Notes under the pieces: model-generated | The model's input: the letters and a program-made list of their open reading frames with translations, nothing else | Database searches by the model: none | Told to the model about the DNA's origin: nothing | Assembly (NCBI GenBank): GCA_046329555.1 | Contig: JAXLUK010000001.1 | Location: 186,001 to 250,000 of the forward strand | From: UBA1941 sp046329555 | GTDB taxonomy: Bacteria; Bacteroidota; Bacteroidia; Chitinophagales; LD1 | DNA length: 64,000 nt | Direction of reading: 5' to 3' | Program-made: the position numbers and the translations under genes | Part shown: positions 1-7,875 of the stretch, one piece after another | Numbering within the stretch: the stretch's first letter is position 1 | Layout of the letters: each line of letters begins with the position of its first letter

Positions 1-616
1 CGTGATGGAATGCGATGGTGCCGTCGTAAACATAATCTACTCCTGCCGTAGCCGTGTTCTGCGGTAAATCGGGTACTGGTAAGTAATAGATATCAAAATT
101 ATTGGGGTTATCGAAATACACCGGTATGAGCAAGCGGGGCGCGGTATCTTCCCAAACGGTGATAGCCGTATCGCCAAAACGGATAGCCACAGGCTGATAA
201 TCGTTATCGGTTATGCACACCTGCAACGAATCATATACAATTCCACTTCCTGTTGAATCAACGGCGATAGCATAAACACATTCGGTATGTTCTGGCGTAG
301 GATCGTCATTCACCCTGAAGATCTGACAAAAACTTGAAATGCCAGGAGGCGCCAGATGGAATCCCCAATCAAAAAAATAGTCTGGTCCGCCTTGAGCGGT
401 AACTTTGGGATCGTCGGAGGGAAACAGCGTTCGTAAAAACCATGGAATAGGCACAGTGTCGGTGTTATTGAGTTCAATGCACACCGTGAAGGTATCCACT
501 GATTCAGGAACCAAGTAGCTGCGGGGAATGAAGTGCGCCGTCAATTTTGGCTGCGCAATAGCATGCAGCATGCTTCCTAAAACAAAGAAAGCGGTTAGCG
601 CCCACAATTTTTGCAT
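1..616 (-). CDS. Secreted protein with Calx-beta-like segment, C-terminus cut by window edge
   Basis: The first 205 residues read on the minus strand from the ATG at 616 with no stop before the window edge. The N-terminus (MQKLWALTAFFVLGSMLHAIAQ) is a Sec signal peptide ending in a typical AQ cleavage region. The mature part is rich in beta-forming residues. Near the truncation a segment reading NTATAGVDYVYDGTIAF matches the usual core of Calx-beta domains, preceded by a phrase (AITVWEDTAPRLLIPVYF) like the start of such a domain. An exported surface or adhesion protein, perhaps with a T9SS sorting domain in the missing part, is an inference. It is transcribed divergently from the cobalamin operon and has its own promoter candidate immediately upstream. 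Confidence 0.75.
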   Translation of the reverse strand, partial: MQKLWALTAFFVLGSMLHAIAQPKLTAHFIPRSYLVPESVDTFTVCIELNNTDTVPIPWFLRTLFPSDDPKVTAQGGPDYFFDWGFHLAPPGISSFCQIFRVNDDPTPEHTECVYAIAVDSTGSGIVYDSLQVCITDNDYQPVAIRFGDTAITVWEDTAPRLLIPVYFDNPNNFDIYYLPVPDLPQNTATAGVDYVYDGTIAFHH

Positions 617-620
617 GAAC

Positions 621-651
621 CGAAAATAAGGTTAACCCAGTTGTTTCCAAA
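621..651 (-). promoter_or_regulatory. Bacteroidota-type -33/-7 promoter for the left-edge secreted protein
   Basis: On the minus strand TTTG (651-648) is followed by exactly 19 bases and then TATTTTCG (628-621). This matches the Bacteroidota vegetative consensus TTTG-N19-TAnnTTTG with one mismatch. The start codon follows after only four bases, so the transcript would be nearly leaderless. Confidence 0.55.
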
Positions 652-679
652 AATTTCCTTTCTTTGCCGCGCATCGCGG

Positions 680-855
680 TTTCAAATGCACTTTTCCAAA
701 GGTGCTGCGAATTAAAAGGGAACCATGTGAAATTCATGGACAGTTCCCGCTGCTGTAAGTTCCGTCAGATGCTTTTGTGTTTTCTGCCACTGTTATACAA
801 CGGGAAGGCCACAAAAGCGGAACAAGTCAGAAGACCTGCCAGGATGTATTGAAAT
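680..855 (+). promoter_or_regulatory. Cobalamin (B12) riboswitch
   Basis: The 327-base stretch between the divergent genes contains the conserved blocks of the cobalamin riboswitch in the right order. These are a GCAC/GGTGC stem (689-705), AAAAGGGAACC with a GTGAAAT segment and the CCCGCTGCTGTAA core (about 714-758), GCCACTG (785-791), GGGAAGGCC (802-810), and the B12 box AGTCAGAAGACCTGCC (825-840). Outer strands TTTCAA (680-685) and TTGAAA (849-854) can close stem P1. The 88 bases between the box and the ATG at 944 include U-rich runs that could form the expression platform. It precedes B12 transport genes and is expected to repress them when cobalamin is plentiful. Confidence 0.93.
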
Positions 856-943
856 TCAAGCTTTCGGGAAAAAAAGCGGGGAATTACACGGGAGTGTTTC
901 CTATTTTTTTTCTCTATTTTTTTTAGAAGACATAAAACCCATT

Positions 944-2191
944 ATGAAACAATCATTACGCGATTTTGTTCTGGCCGCAGCGCTGTTTTTTTCTTTTTCA
1001 GCCTGCGCGCAAACCAGAAGTACTTTTGAAAATCTAACACTTCCAGTTGATACTTATGCCAATACCACCAGCTTCTCCAGCGGGTTGGCGCAATTCAACA
1101 ATGTTTTTTCAGGCGGCTTCTTCAGTGGCTTTGCCGCCAGCACCATGCGCGATTCTGTAACTGCCGGCGCTGGCAACCAGTACAGTTGCATGCCGGCGCT
1201 AGGTGCATCGGGCAGCCGCACCTTTGCCGTTGGCAATACTTACGGGCAAGCCATAATTAGATTACAAGGAGCGGCAGCAGGTCATGCCGTAGTTGGCTGC
1301 AATATCACTAATACCACTTTTGCCTATCGCAGCATGGAGCAGGGCGATGCCTTTGCGAAAAAGTTCGGAGGAGCCTCAGGTAACGACCCTGATTGGTTTC
1401 GGTTAACAGTAAAAGGTTGGTTACATGATACTATTGTACCAGGTCAGGTTGATTTTTACCTGGCCGATTATCGGGATGCCAATAACGCTAATGACTATAT
1501 TGTAAGAAATTGGCAATGGTTGAATTTGCAATCTTTAGGAGCTGTTGACAGTCTATTTTTCGAATTAAACTCAAGCGATACTGCAGGCGGTTTTGGCATG
1601 AATACGCCAGCCTATTTTGCTATTGATAATTTTGTGACTAGTGACGGCGGCACTTATTCTAAACCAAATGCCGTAAATGATTCGATTATCACAACTTATC
1701 AAAATGTTCGTACGGTAGCCCTTCTTGCCAATGATACATTTGCAACTGGAGCAGATATTACTGTTTCCATTATTAGCGGGCCACAAGTATTGGGCGCCAC
1801 GGCTACTCTTGATTCCAATCACATCACGTATACTCCGGCGCTGGGATTAATAACCAAGGATACGATATGGTATAGCCTATGCGATGTTGCCGCGGGCTGT
1901 GATACCGCAATGTTGGTGGTGGACATCAGAGGGTTAACAGCAAATGGCATTAGTGATGTTCCTGCTGATGAATTAACTATAGCGCCAAATCCGTTACACA
2001 ACCAGTTTATCCTTCAAGGCGTTCAGGATAATACAACAGTTGCGCTCACTGATGTACAAGGTGCTCAGGTAAATATCAGGCACCTGGGCGGGGGGCAATA
2101 TTTTTTAGATGAATCGATAATACCCGGAATATACGTGCTTCATGCACAACATCATGGCGTTGCTCAACATATCAAAGTAATTGTAAAGTGA
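944..2191 (+). CDS. DUF4465 protein with Ig-like domain and T9SS sorting domain, first gene of B12 operon
   Basis: This 415-residue exported protein begins with a signal peptide (about residues 1-23, ending SACAQ). Residues about 24-235 look like DUF4465: a FENLTLP opening, GGFFSGFAAS, GAGNQYSC, and a closing YFAIDNF typical of the family. Residues about 240-330 form a bacterial Ig-like domain (VNDSIITTYQN ... ALLANDTF). Residues about 340-415 are a type A T9SS C-terminal sorting domain (TIAPNPLHNQFILQG ... IKVIVK). It follows the cobalamin riboswitch and overlaps the TonB receptor gene by four bases. Related proteins recur in Bacteroidota B12 loci and the gut homologues include corrinoid binders, so a surface B12-capture role is likely but inferred. 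Attachment through T9SS rather than as a lipoprotein is notable. Confidence 0.85.
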   Translation: MKQSLRDFVLAAALFFSFSACAQTRSTFENLTLPVDTYANTTSFSSGLAQFNNVFSGGFFSGFAASTMRDSVTAGAGNQYSCMPALGASGSRTFAVGNTYGQAIIRLQGAAAGHAVVGCNITNTTFAYRSMEQGDAFAKKFGGASGNDPDWFRLTVKGWLHDTIVPGQVDFYLADYRDANNANDYIVRNWQWLNLQSLGAVDSLFFELNSSDTAGGFGMNTPAYFAIDNFVTSDGGTYSKPNAVNDSIITTYQNVRTVALLANDTFATGADITVSIISGPQVLGATATLDSNHITYTPALGLITKDTIWYSLCDVAAGCDTAMLVVDIRGLTANGISDVPADELTIAPNPLHNQFILQGVQDNTTVALTDVQGAQVNIRHLGGGQYFLDESIIPGIYVLHAQHHGVAQHIKVIVK

Positions 2192-4062
2192 CCCTTCGCG
2201 CAGTCATAGCGTTTCTGGTTATTTCTACTTCGGTAAAAGCACAGGATACCACACTGCCGCTTAAAGCGGTTGTGGTTGAAGGCATGCGTGACAACCGCAA
2301 CACACCCTTTGAGCGTGAGTTAACAGATGCTTATGGCGCTGCCAGTAAAGAAGGCAAACGGCTATCAGATGCTTTGCAGGAATATGCCGGAATCTATTTA
2401 AAAAATTACGGAGCCGGGCAGACCAGCTCGCTTTCTTTAGCAGGCAGTTCTGCCGCGCAAACCGCCGTTCTGTGGAATGATGTGAAGGTAAATTCCACAG
2501 TTACCGGACAGGCAGATTTGTCGCTTTTTGCGGCGGAAGGCTCCCGGTTACTCATTGCAGGCCCCGGTAGTAACGGGCAGATTGGCGGAAGTCTTAATTT
2601 ACAAGATAGGCCGGTTGATTTACCTTTTGAAAGCAGAACTTCAGTTCGAGCAGGAAGTTTTGGCTTATTCGATGTATTGTCAGAGACAAGATACCGTGAC
2701 AAGTGGTTTTCTGGAAGTAGCCTGTTGGCATTTAACACTGCTAAAAATGATTTCACCTACCCAGATCCTTTCCGGGAACAGTCATTCATCAGGCAGCATC
2801 ATGCCACGTCATCTGTGATGACATTTAAGCAATCTTTCGATTTTCGTGTGCCCAAAAATCATCAGGTAGGGATTCGGTTTTGGGTAACCAACTCATCTCG
2901 CGAAATTCCCGCAACGGCTACCGCCTCCTCTTCATCACAGTTCCAAACAGATGCTGCCTATCGTTTTTTATCGTGGTATATTGGAAATTGGGGGAACCTA
3001 AAATGGAAACTACTACAAGCCTATTTCAATGAATCGCTTCACTACACTAATGCTTCACCACAAATTAACAGCAGCATCCGAACCCATACCGCCCGCCACT
3101 TTGCATGGGTAGGCTATCAGCATTCGCGCTGGCAGGCAGAAGTGAAGTTGCATTACAATTGGGAGTATGCGGTTTCTACAGGATTTGAAGGTGGTCAAAG
3201 TCGTCATCTTTACGGGCTTTCCGCTAAGGGGCAGTTTGCTATTACTAGTCAATTAAAAATACAAATGAGCCTGGCGCAGGAATGGAACGGCAACAAGGTT
3301 CTTCCCTTCTCGCCATCCATTCAACTAAACTATAGTCGATCAATAAAAAATAGCTGGCAATGGCAAAGCGCCCTTCAATTTTCAAGATGCTACAGGCTAC
3401 CTGGTTTGAATGATTTATACTGGAAGGAAGGCGGTAATCCTACACTAAAACCAGAGACATCATGGCAAACCGGGGGCTGGTTCTGTGTGGAAAAAAAAGG
3501 TGCTTTCAGATGGGATTTGCAACAATATTTCTCAGTCGTAAACGATTGGATTCTTTGGCATCCGGACGGCAGTGGCTTGTGGCGACCTGATAACCTTCGT
3601 CAGGTTTGGAATGCCACAACTCAAACCAGTGTTTACTGGCGAAGCAATCCTGCCGAAAACACCCGTAAAGTTTTAGTGCAATGTTGGCTTAACTATGCGT
3701 ACACCCACGCTGAAAACAAAAAGCCTATTTCAGTAGCCGATCAATCGGCACAAAAGCAACTGATTTACGTGCCATACCATCAGGCAAATAGTTCTTTACA
3801 ATTGAACTACTATGGCTGCTACGTGAAAGGTACCGGCCAATTTACCGGCCAGCGGTACATTACCACTGATAACACCGCTTCATTACCAGCATTTGCACTA
3901 TTACATCTGGAAGCAGGGAAAACAATCTATGTAGGAAAGCAACAATTGTTGTTGTCGTTCAGAGTACAAAATGTTTTAAATACACACTATCAGTGGGTGG
4001 CGCAATATCCCACTGCAGGTCGTTCATTTGAAGGAACCATTCAACTGCATTTATCGAAATGA
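2188..4062 (+). CDS. btuB: TonB-dependent cobalamin receptor, BtuB-like
   Basis: This outer-membrane receptor of 624 residues would move corrinoids into the periplasm using TonB energy. A signal peptide ends near residue 19 (SVKAQ). A TonB-box-like segment (LKAVVVEGM) follows at about 26-34, then a plug domain to about residue 145 (SDALQEYAGIYLKNYG, VLWNDVKVNS, GSNGQIGGSLNL) and a beta-barrel rich in alternating aromatic residues. Near the C-terminus FRVQNVLNTHYQWVAQYP is the usual last-strands motif. The start is GTG, overlapping the previous stop as GTGA, and the next gene overlaps as ATGA, so the genes are probably translationally coupled. The substrate call rests on the riboswitch and the BtuFCD genes, since barrel sequence alone does not show it. 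Confidence 0.88.
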   Translation: MTLRAVIAFLVISTSVKAQDTTLPLKAVVVEGMRDNRNTPFERELTDAYGAASKEGKRLSDALQEYAGIYLKNYGAGQTSSLSLAGSSAAQTAVLWNDVKVNSTVTGQADLSLFAAEGSRLLIAGPGSNGQIGGSLNLQDRPVDLPFESRTSVRAGSFGLFDVLSETRYRDKWFSGSSLLAFNTAKNDFTYPDPFREQSFIRQHHATSSVMTFKQSFDFRVPKNHQVGIRFWVTNSSREIPATATASSSSQFQTDAAYRFLSWYIGNWGNLKWKLLQAYFNESLHYTNASPQINSSIRTHTARHFAWVGYQHSRWQAEVKLHYNWEYAVSTGFEGGQSRHLYGLSAKGQFAITSQLKIQMSLAQEWNGNKVLPFSPSIQLNYSRSIKNSWQWQSALQFSRCYRLPGLNDLYWKEGGNPTLKPETSWQTGGWFCVEKKGAFRWDLQQYFSVVNDWILWHPDGSGLWRPDNLRQVWNATTQTSVYWRSNPAENTRKVLVQCWLNYAYTHAENKKPISVADQSAQKQLIYVPYHQANSSLQLNYYGCYVKGTGQFTGQRYITTDNTASLPAFALLHLEAGKTIYVGKQQLLLSFRVQNVLNTHYQWVAQYPTAGRSFEGTIQLHLSK

Positions 4063-5084
4063 AGCAACTCCTATCACTTCTGTTTATGACCGTTTTTTTT
4101 TGCAGCTGTAAGAAAAGTAGTTCGCCAAATGTCATTGCCGGAAATAAAATCGGTTTAGTGTTGAATGAAGGGAACTTCAATTTTGGAAATGCTTCTGTAA
4201 CATCATTTGATATGCTTACTGGTATCGCAGTGGCCGATCAGTATAAGGCCACTAATCAGGTAGCACTAGGTGATGTAGTTCAAAGTTGCTACGTGCGCGA
4301 TTCCACCGGCTATCTTGTCGTAAATAATTCTGCCAAAATCACGGCTGTAAGCCTAGGCAACAATTTGAAAAAGCGATTTGATATTGTATTACCAGGCAGT
4401 TCGCCCAGATACATGACAGCAACAACTTCTGGTAAAGCATTTATAACAGAACTATATGCCAACAAGATTTGGTTGGCAGATTTAACCACCAACAACATCA
4501 CCGGTTCCATCCCGGTATCAGGATGGACAGAACAATTGGCATTAATAGGGAATCAGCTTTTTGTGGTACAACGTAAAAAATTGGGTGGTGCGGATGCTGC
4601 AGCGCTATTGGTGATTGATGCCAATTCCAACCAAATTATTCAAACCATTTCGTTACCAACCGACCCCAATGGAATGGTTGTAAACAGCAGCGGCACGAGT
4701 GTGTTCGTAATGTGCGAAGCCAAATCTACCACACCAGCAAGAATATATTCCGTTGACGTGGCATCCCTAGCCAAGACTGATAGCCTCATTTTTAGTGCAT
4801 CAGATAAGCCATCGCTTTTGACTATCGACCGAATGAACCGCCTTTATTTTGCTAATCAGAATGTATATAGAATATCCGGTTTAAAGGCGAGCAGAGAAGA
4901 GCTGATTCACGGCGAAAACCAGCAATGGTACGGCTTAGGTATTGATGCCAATTACCGATTGTTTGCTAGTGACGCGATTGATTATGTTCAATCCTCTAAT
5001 ATTACCTGCGTAGATAGTACCGGACGCACGGTGTTTTCATTCAGAAGTGGAATTAATGCCAATGGATTTGTCTTTCCGCAATAG
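4059..5084 (+). CDS. DUF5074/YncE-like beta-propeller lipoprotein, BtuG-like
   Basis: This is a 341-residue lipoprotein: MKQLLSLLFMTVFFCSC gives a lipobox with the acylated cysteine at residue 17. The mature protein has repeated beta-propeller phrases (SFDMLTGIAVADQY, IWLADLTTNNITGSI, LLVIDANSNQIIQTI, RIYSVDVASL), and the NEGNFNFGNASV opening is typical of DUF5074. In Bacteroides the propeller lipoprotein BtuG sits on the receptor BtuB and binds cobalamin very tightly. Position directly after the btuB-like gene inside a B12-riboswitch operon supports the same role here. The assignment to BtuG is by context and fold, not by close sequence match. The gene overlaps both neighbours. Confidence 0.8.
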   Translation: MKQLLSLLFMTVFFCSCKKSSSPNVIAGNKIGLVLNEGNFNFGNASVTSFDMLTGIAVADQYKATNQVALGDVVQSCYVRDSTGYLVVNNSAKITAVSLGNNLKKRFDIVLPGSSPRYMTATTSGKAFITELYANKIWLADLTTNNITGSIPVSGWTEQLALIGNQLFVVQRKKLGGADAAALLVIDANSNQIIQTISLPTDPNGMVVNSSGTSVFVMCEAKSTTPARIYSVDVASLAKTDSLIFSASDKPSLLTIDRMNRLYFANQNVYRISGLKASREELIHGENQQWYGLGIDANYRLFASDAIDYVQSSNITCVDSTGRTVFSFRSGINANGFVFPQ

Positions 5085-6192
5085 TGCGTTGGTGTTTTTG
5101 TTGTTGATTGCAGGCTGTAAGCCCCGGCTATCCAATTCAATAGCAGAAAGGCCCCTACCCTTGCGCGAGAAGCGGCCAATTTATAGCCATCATTTTCTCA
5201 TTCGGCATTACCAGTCGTTCAAGGTTATGTTGGTTTACGGAGAGGATACTATCCAACCGTTACACACCTTCGCTATGGGTAATCAAGACTCGTTTAAGCG
5301 ATGGTTTCCTGAGGCCACCTGGATTCCGGAAGTGAAGCGCGCCGTTTGTTTCAGTACGTCGCATATTGCTGCATTCGCCCTGTTGGGGGATCAGAAAAAG
5401 ATAGTAGGTGTTACCAATGCTACCCGGATATTTGACAGCACAACGCAATTACTGCTGCATTCCGGAAAAATTCTGGATGTTGGAAAAGATTATCAACCCG
5501 ACTTTGAGAAAATTGCTGCACTGCAGCCTGATCTCGTTTTTTGCGATGGTGAATCGGGTAATTCAATTACTGCCAAAATGCGTGCCTTGAAACTTCCGGT
5601 GGTAGCCTCCCGCGACTTTTATGAACAGCTTCCGCTGGCCCGCGCTGAATGGCTCCATTTTTTCGCGTTTTTTCTAAACCGGGAAGCGAAAGCCGATAGT
5701 TTGCTAACCGTGATAGCATTGAATTATCACAACAATCAATTTCAAAATAAGGATAGAAGACCAACGGTATTCTTTAATGTACCTTATAACGGAATATGGT
5801 ACATGCCGGCTAAAGGAAATTATATCACTCAATTGGTTGAGCACGCCGGAGGCGCACCCTCATTTGCTGCCGAGGCACCGAATAACGGATTTAATCTAAC
5901 CCTACAATTTGAGCAGGTTTTTGCTAGGTGCGCGCATGCCGATTATTGGCTTCATACCAGTCCAGAACATACCCTGTTACAGTTAACTGCCCACGATGCC
6001 CGATTCAACTACTTTGATGCAGTGAAACATCATCATGTTTTTTCGGGAAACAAACGCATGACAGTAGGAAACGGCAACGATTGGTGGGAACAAGGTGTAT
6101 TCAGGCCTGATCTTCTATTACGCGATCTGCGGCTGTTACTGCACCCACCAGTAAATTCTGATTCTTTATTTTTTTATCAGCAACTGCAATAA
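5062..6192 (+). CDS. btuF: Cobalamin ABC transporter substrate-binding lipoprotein, BtuF-like
   Basis: A TroA/BtuF-type periplasmic binding protein. Key segments are RAVCFSTSHIAAFALLG near the start of the first lobe, IVGVTNATRI, the PDFEKIAALQPDLVFCDG signature found in siderophore and B12 binding proteins, and a long linker helix around AEWLHFFAFFLNREAKADSLL. ATG 5062 is preferred because it gives a short signal with a lipobox (LLLIAGC); an in-frame GTG at 5047 and ATG at 5056 are alternatives. The coding region overlaps the end of the propeller gene by 23 bases. It should hand corrinoid to the BtuCD complex encoded next. The lipoprotein anchor differs from the soluble E. coli BtuF. Confidence 0.85.
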   Translation: MDLSFRNSALVFLLLIAGCKPRLSNSIAERPLPLREKRPIYSHHFLIRHYQSFKVMLVYGEDTIQPLHTFAMGNQDSFKRWFPEATWIPEVKRAVCFSTSHIAAFALLGDQKKIVGVTNATRIFDSTTQLLLHSGKILDVGKDYQPDFEKIAALQPDLVFCDGESGNSITAKMRALKLPVVASRDFYEQLPLARAEWLHFFAFFLNREAKADSLLTVIALNYHNNQFQNKDRRPTVFFNVPYNGIWYMPAKGNYITQLVEHAGGAPSFAAEAPNNGFNLTLQFEQVFARCAHADYWLHTSPEHTLLQLTAHDARFNYFDAVKHHHVFSGNKRMTVGNGNDWWEQGVFRPDLLLRDLRLLLHPPVNSDSLFFYQQLQ

Positions 6193-6196
6193 ACAG

Positions 6197-7192
6197 ATGC
6201 GACAAAAAAAAATAACGATACTACTGCTGCTGCTTGGGATTATTGTAGCCTTTGTCTTCAGTATGATGGCAGGCACAGTAAGTATTCCGCTACGTGCATT
6301 AATTAGCTACGATGCCTCAGATGCCAGCAGTGTCATTATTTGGCAAAGTCGTTTACCGGCAGCCATCATGGCCATTGTAGCGGGCAGCGCCCTTGCGGTA
6401 AGCGGATTGCAGATGCAAACCATTTTCAGGAATCCGGTTGCCGGTCCCTACGTTATGGGTATTTCATCAGGCGCTCAATTAGGTGTTGCGCTATTCGTAT
6501 TGACCACCAGCCACCTTTCGGTGCATTGGATTTCTGATCTTAGCATTACCATCGCTGCGGCAGGAGGCGCATTAGTGTTGTTTTCATTTATATCATTTAT
6601 TGCGGCCAGAAAACATGCGCCAGCTACCATCTTAGTTATTGGCCTATTGATAACAGGAATGTGCGCCGCGGTAATTAACATCATTGAAACATTATTACCG
6701 GATGGCGCTTTGAGAAATTTATTATTCTGGTCGTTTGGTAGTCTTCAAGGTATCACCCTGCAACAAATCCCAATGGTTACATCCATTGTTATGCTGGCCT
6801 TGGTAACGTCCATGTTTTATGCCGGAAAAATGAATGTGCTGTTACTGGGCGAAAACTACGCTCAAAGTAGTGGCATAGAAGTGAAACAAACCGTTTTCGC
6901 GATAACCACGTTAACTTGCATTTTAGCTGGAACAGTAACTGCCTTTTGTGGCCCTATTGCATTTATTGGTTTGGCTATACCCCATGGCGCACGCATATTG
7001 ATGCGCACTTCAGATCACCGCATTTTGTTGCCCGTTACAGCACTATTAGGGGCTTTGTTTTGTCTATTGTGTAATATACTAACACATCTCAGTTATGGCG
7101 GCCTCACGATTCCATTGAATGCCATTACATCCATCACAGGAGCCCCCTTCATTATCTGGTTGTTACTTAAAATGAAAGGAGACCAACTATGA
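6197..7192 (+). CDS. btuC: Cobalamin ABC transporter permease BtuC (FecCD family)
   Basis: This 331-residue inner-membrane permease belongs to the FecCD/BtuC family. Visible family motifs are the WQSRLPAAIMAIVAGSALAVSG segment (kept here to its sense: RLP followed by a glycine-rich helix), NPVAGPYVMGISSGAQLG, the cytoplasmic coupling region near LLLGENYAQSSGIEVK, and the GPIAFIGLAIPHGAR loop that contacts the ATPase. About nine or ten hydrophobic segments are seen. It starts four bases after the btuF-like stop and overlaps btuD by four bases (ATGA). The family also moves ferric siderophores and heme; cobalamin is inferred from the upstream riboswitch and receptor. Confidence 0.9.
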   Translation: MRQKKITILLLLLGIIVAFVFSMMAGTVSIPLRALISYDASDASSVIIWQSRLPAAIMAIVAGSALAVSGLQMQTIFRNPVAGPYVMGISSGAQLGVALFVLTTSHLSVHWISDLSITIAAAGGALVLFSFISFIAARKHAPATILVIGLLITGMCAAVINIIETLLPDGALRNLLFWSFGSLQGITLQQIPMVTSIVMLALVTSMFYAGKMNVLLLGENYAQSSGIEVKQTVFAITTLTCILAGTVTAFCGPIAFIGLAIPHGARILMRTSDHRILLPVTALLGALFCLLCNILTHLSYGGLTIPLNAITSITGAPFIIWLLLKMKGDQL

Positions 7193-7875
7193 TAGCCCTA
7201 CGGGATTTAAGTATTGGCTTCGGTACACGGATTGTGATTCAGCATATTAACCTACTGTTACCTTCGCCGTGCTTTATGGCCGTTATTGGCGATAATGGAA
7301 CCGGGAAAACCACTTTAATGAAAACGATGGCTGGCCTTGCGAAACCCTTAACAGGTGACATTCATTGGCAAAGTCGGAACTTCAATGCGATGAGCGCAGC
7401 CTCTAGAGCCGAAATTTTATCAGTGGTGCTTACCGAACGCCAGGTGCCCGGGCAGCTTACTGTTCGCGAGTTAATACAATTAGGTGCGCCAAGGTATATT
7501 CAACTTTGGCAGGGTTTGACTGAGGAAGATCAAAATCAAGTAATACTCATCGCCAAACAATTACACTTAACGGCCTTGTTAGATCAACCGGTAATGAGCA
7601 TTAGCGATGGTGAACGCCAAAAAGCATTTATTGGCCGTGCACTTATGCAAAACACCCCGGTAATCTTGCTAGACGAACCAACTGCATTTCTGGATGTCAC
7701 CAACAAACGACTGATTTTCGCATTACTTCGGAAGATGGCTGATAGTGGGAAAACTATTATTTGTGCTACCCATGATTGGTATGATGTGAAGCAATATGCA
7801 ACTCATTTCATGCAAGTGAACGCCCAAGGAGTTGCGCTGGTTGCGCCTGATGCCATTGATTACTTGCGCAGCTGA
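7189..7875 (+). CDS. btuD: Cobalamin ABC transporter ATP-binding protein BtuD
   Basis: A 228-residue ABC ATPase. Walker A is GDNGTGKT at residues 34-41, the Q-loop region is VVLTERQ, the signature is SISDGERQK in place of the usual LSGGQ, Walker B is VILLDEPTAFLD, and the switch histidine lies in ICATHDW. It is the last gene of the riboswitch operon, after btuC. Its 3' end overlaps the 3' end of the opposite-strand TPR gene by 16 bases, so the two transcripts converge with no separate terminator visible. At 228 residues it is slightly shorter than usual, but all catalytic motifs are present. Confidence 0.9.
   Translation: MIALRDLSIGFGTRIVIQHINLLLPSPCFMAVIGDNGTGKTTLMKTMAGLAKPLTGDIHWQSRNFNAMSAASRAEILSVVLTERQVPGQLTVRELIQLGAPRYIQLWQGLTEEDQNQVILIAKQLHLTALLDQPVMSISDGERQKAFIGRALMQNTPVILLDEPTAFLDVTNKRLIFALLRKMADSGKTIICATHDWYDVKQYATHFMQVNAQGVALVAPDAIDYLRS

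Noticed and set aside
504..737. Minus-strand frame overlapping the left-edge gene start
   Set aside because: It runs in a different frame over the signal peptide region and the riboswitch; the real gene is the one starting at 616.
664..852. Short open frame covering the riboswitch
   Set aside because: It lies inside conserved riboswitch blocks, has no signal or homology, and its codons are set by the RNA motifs.
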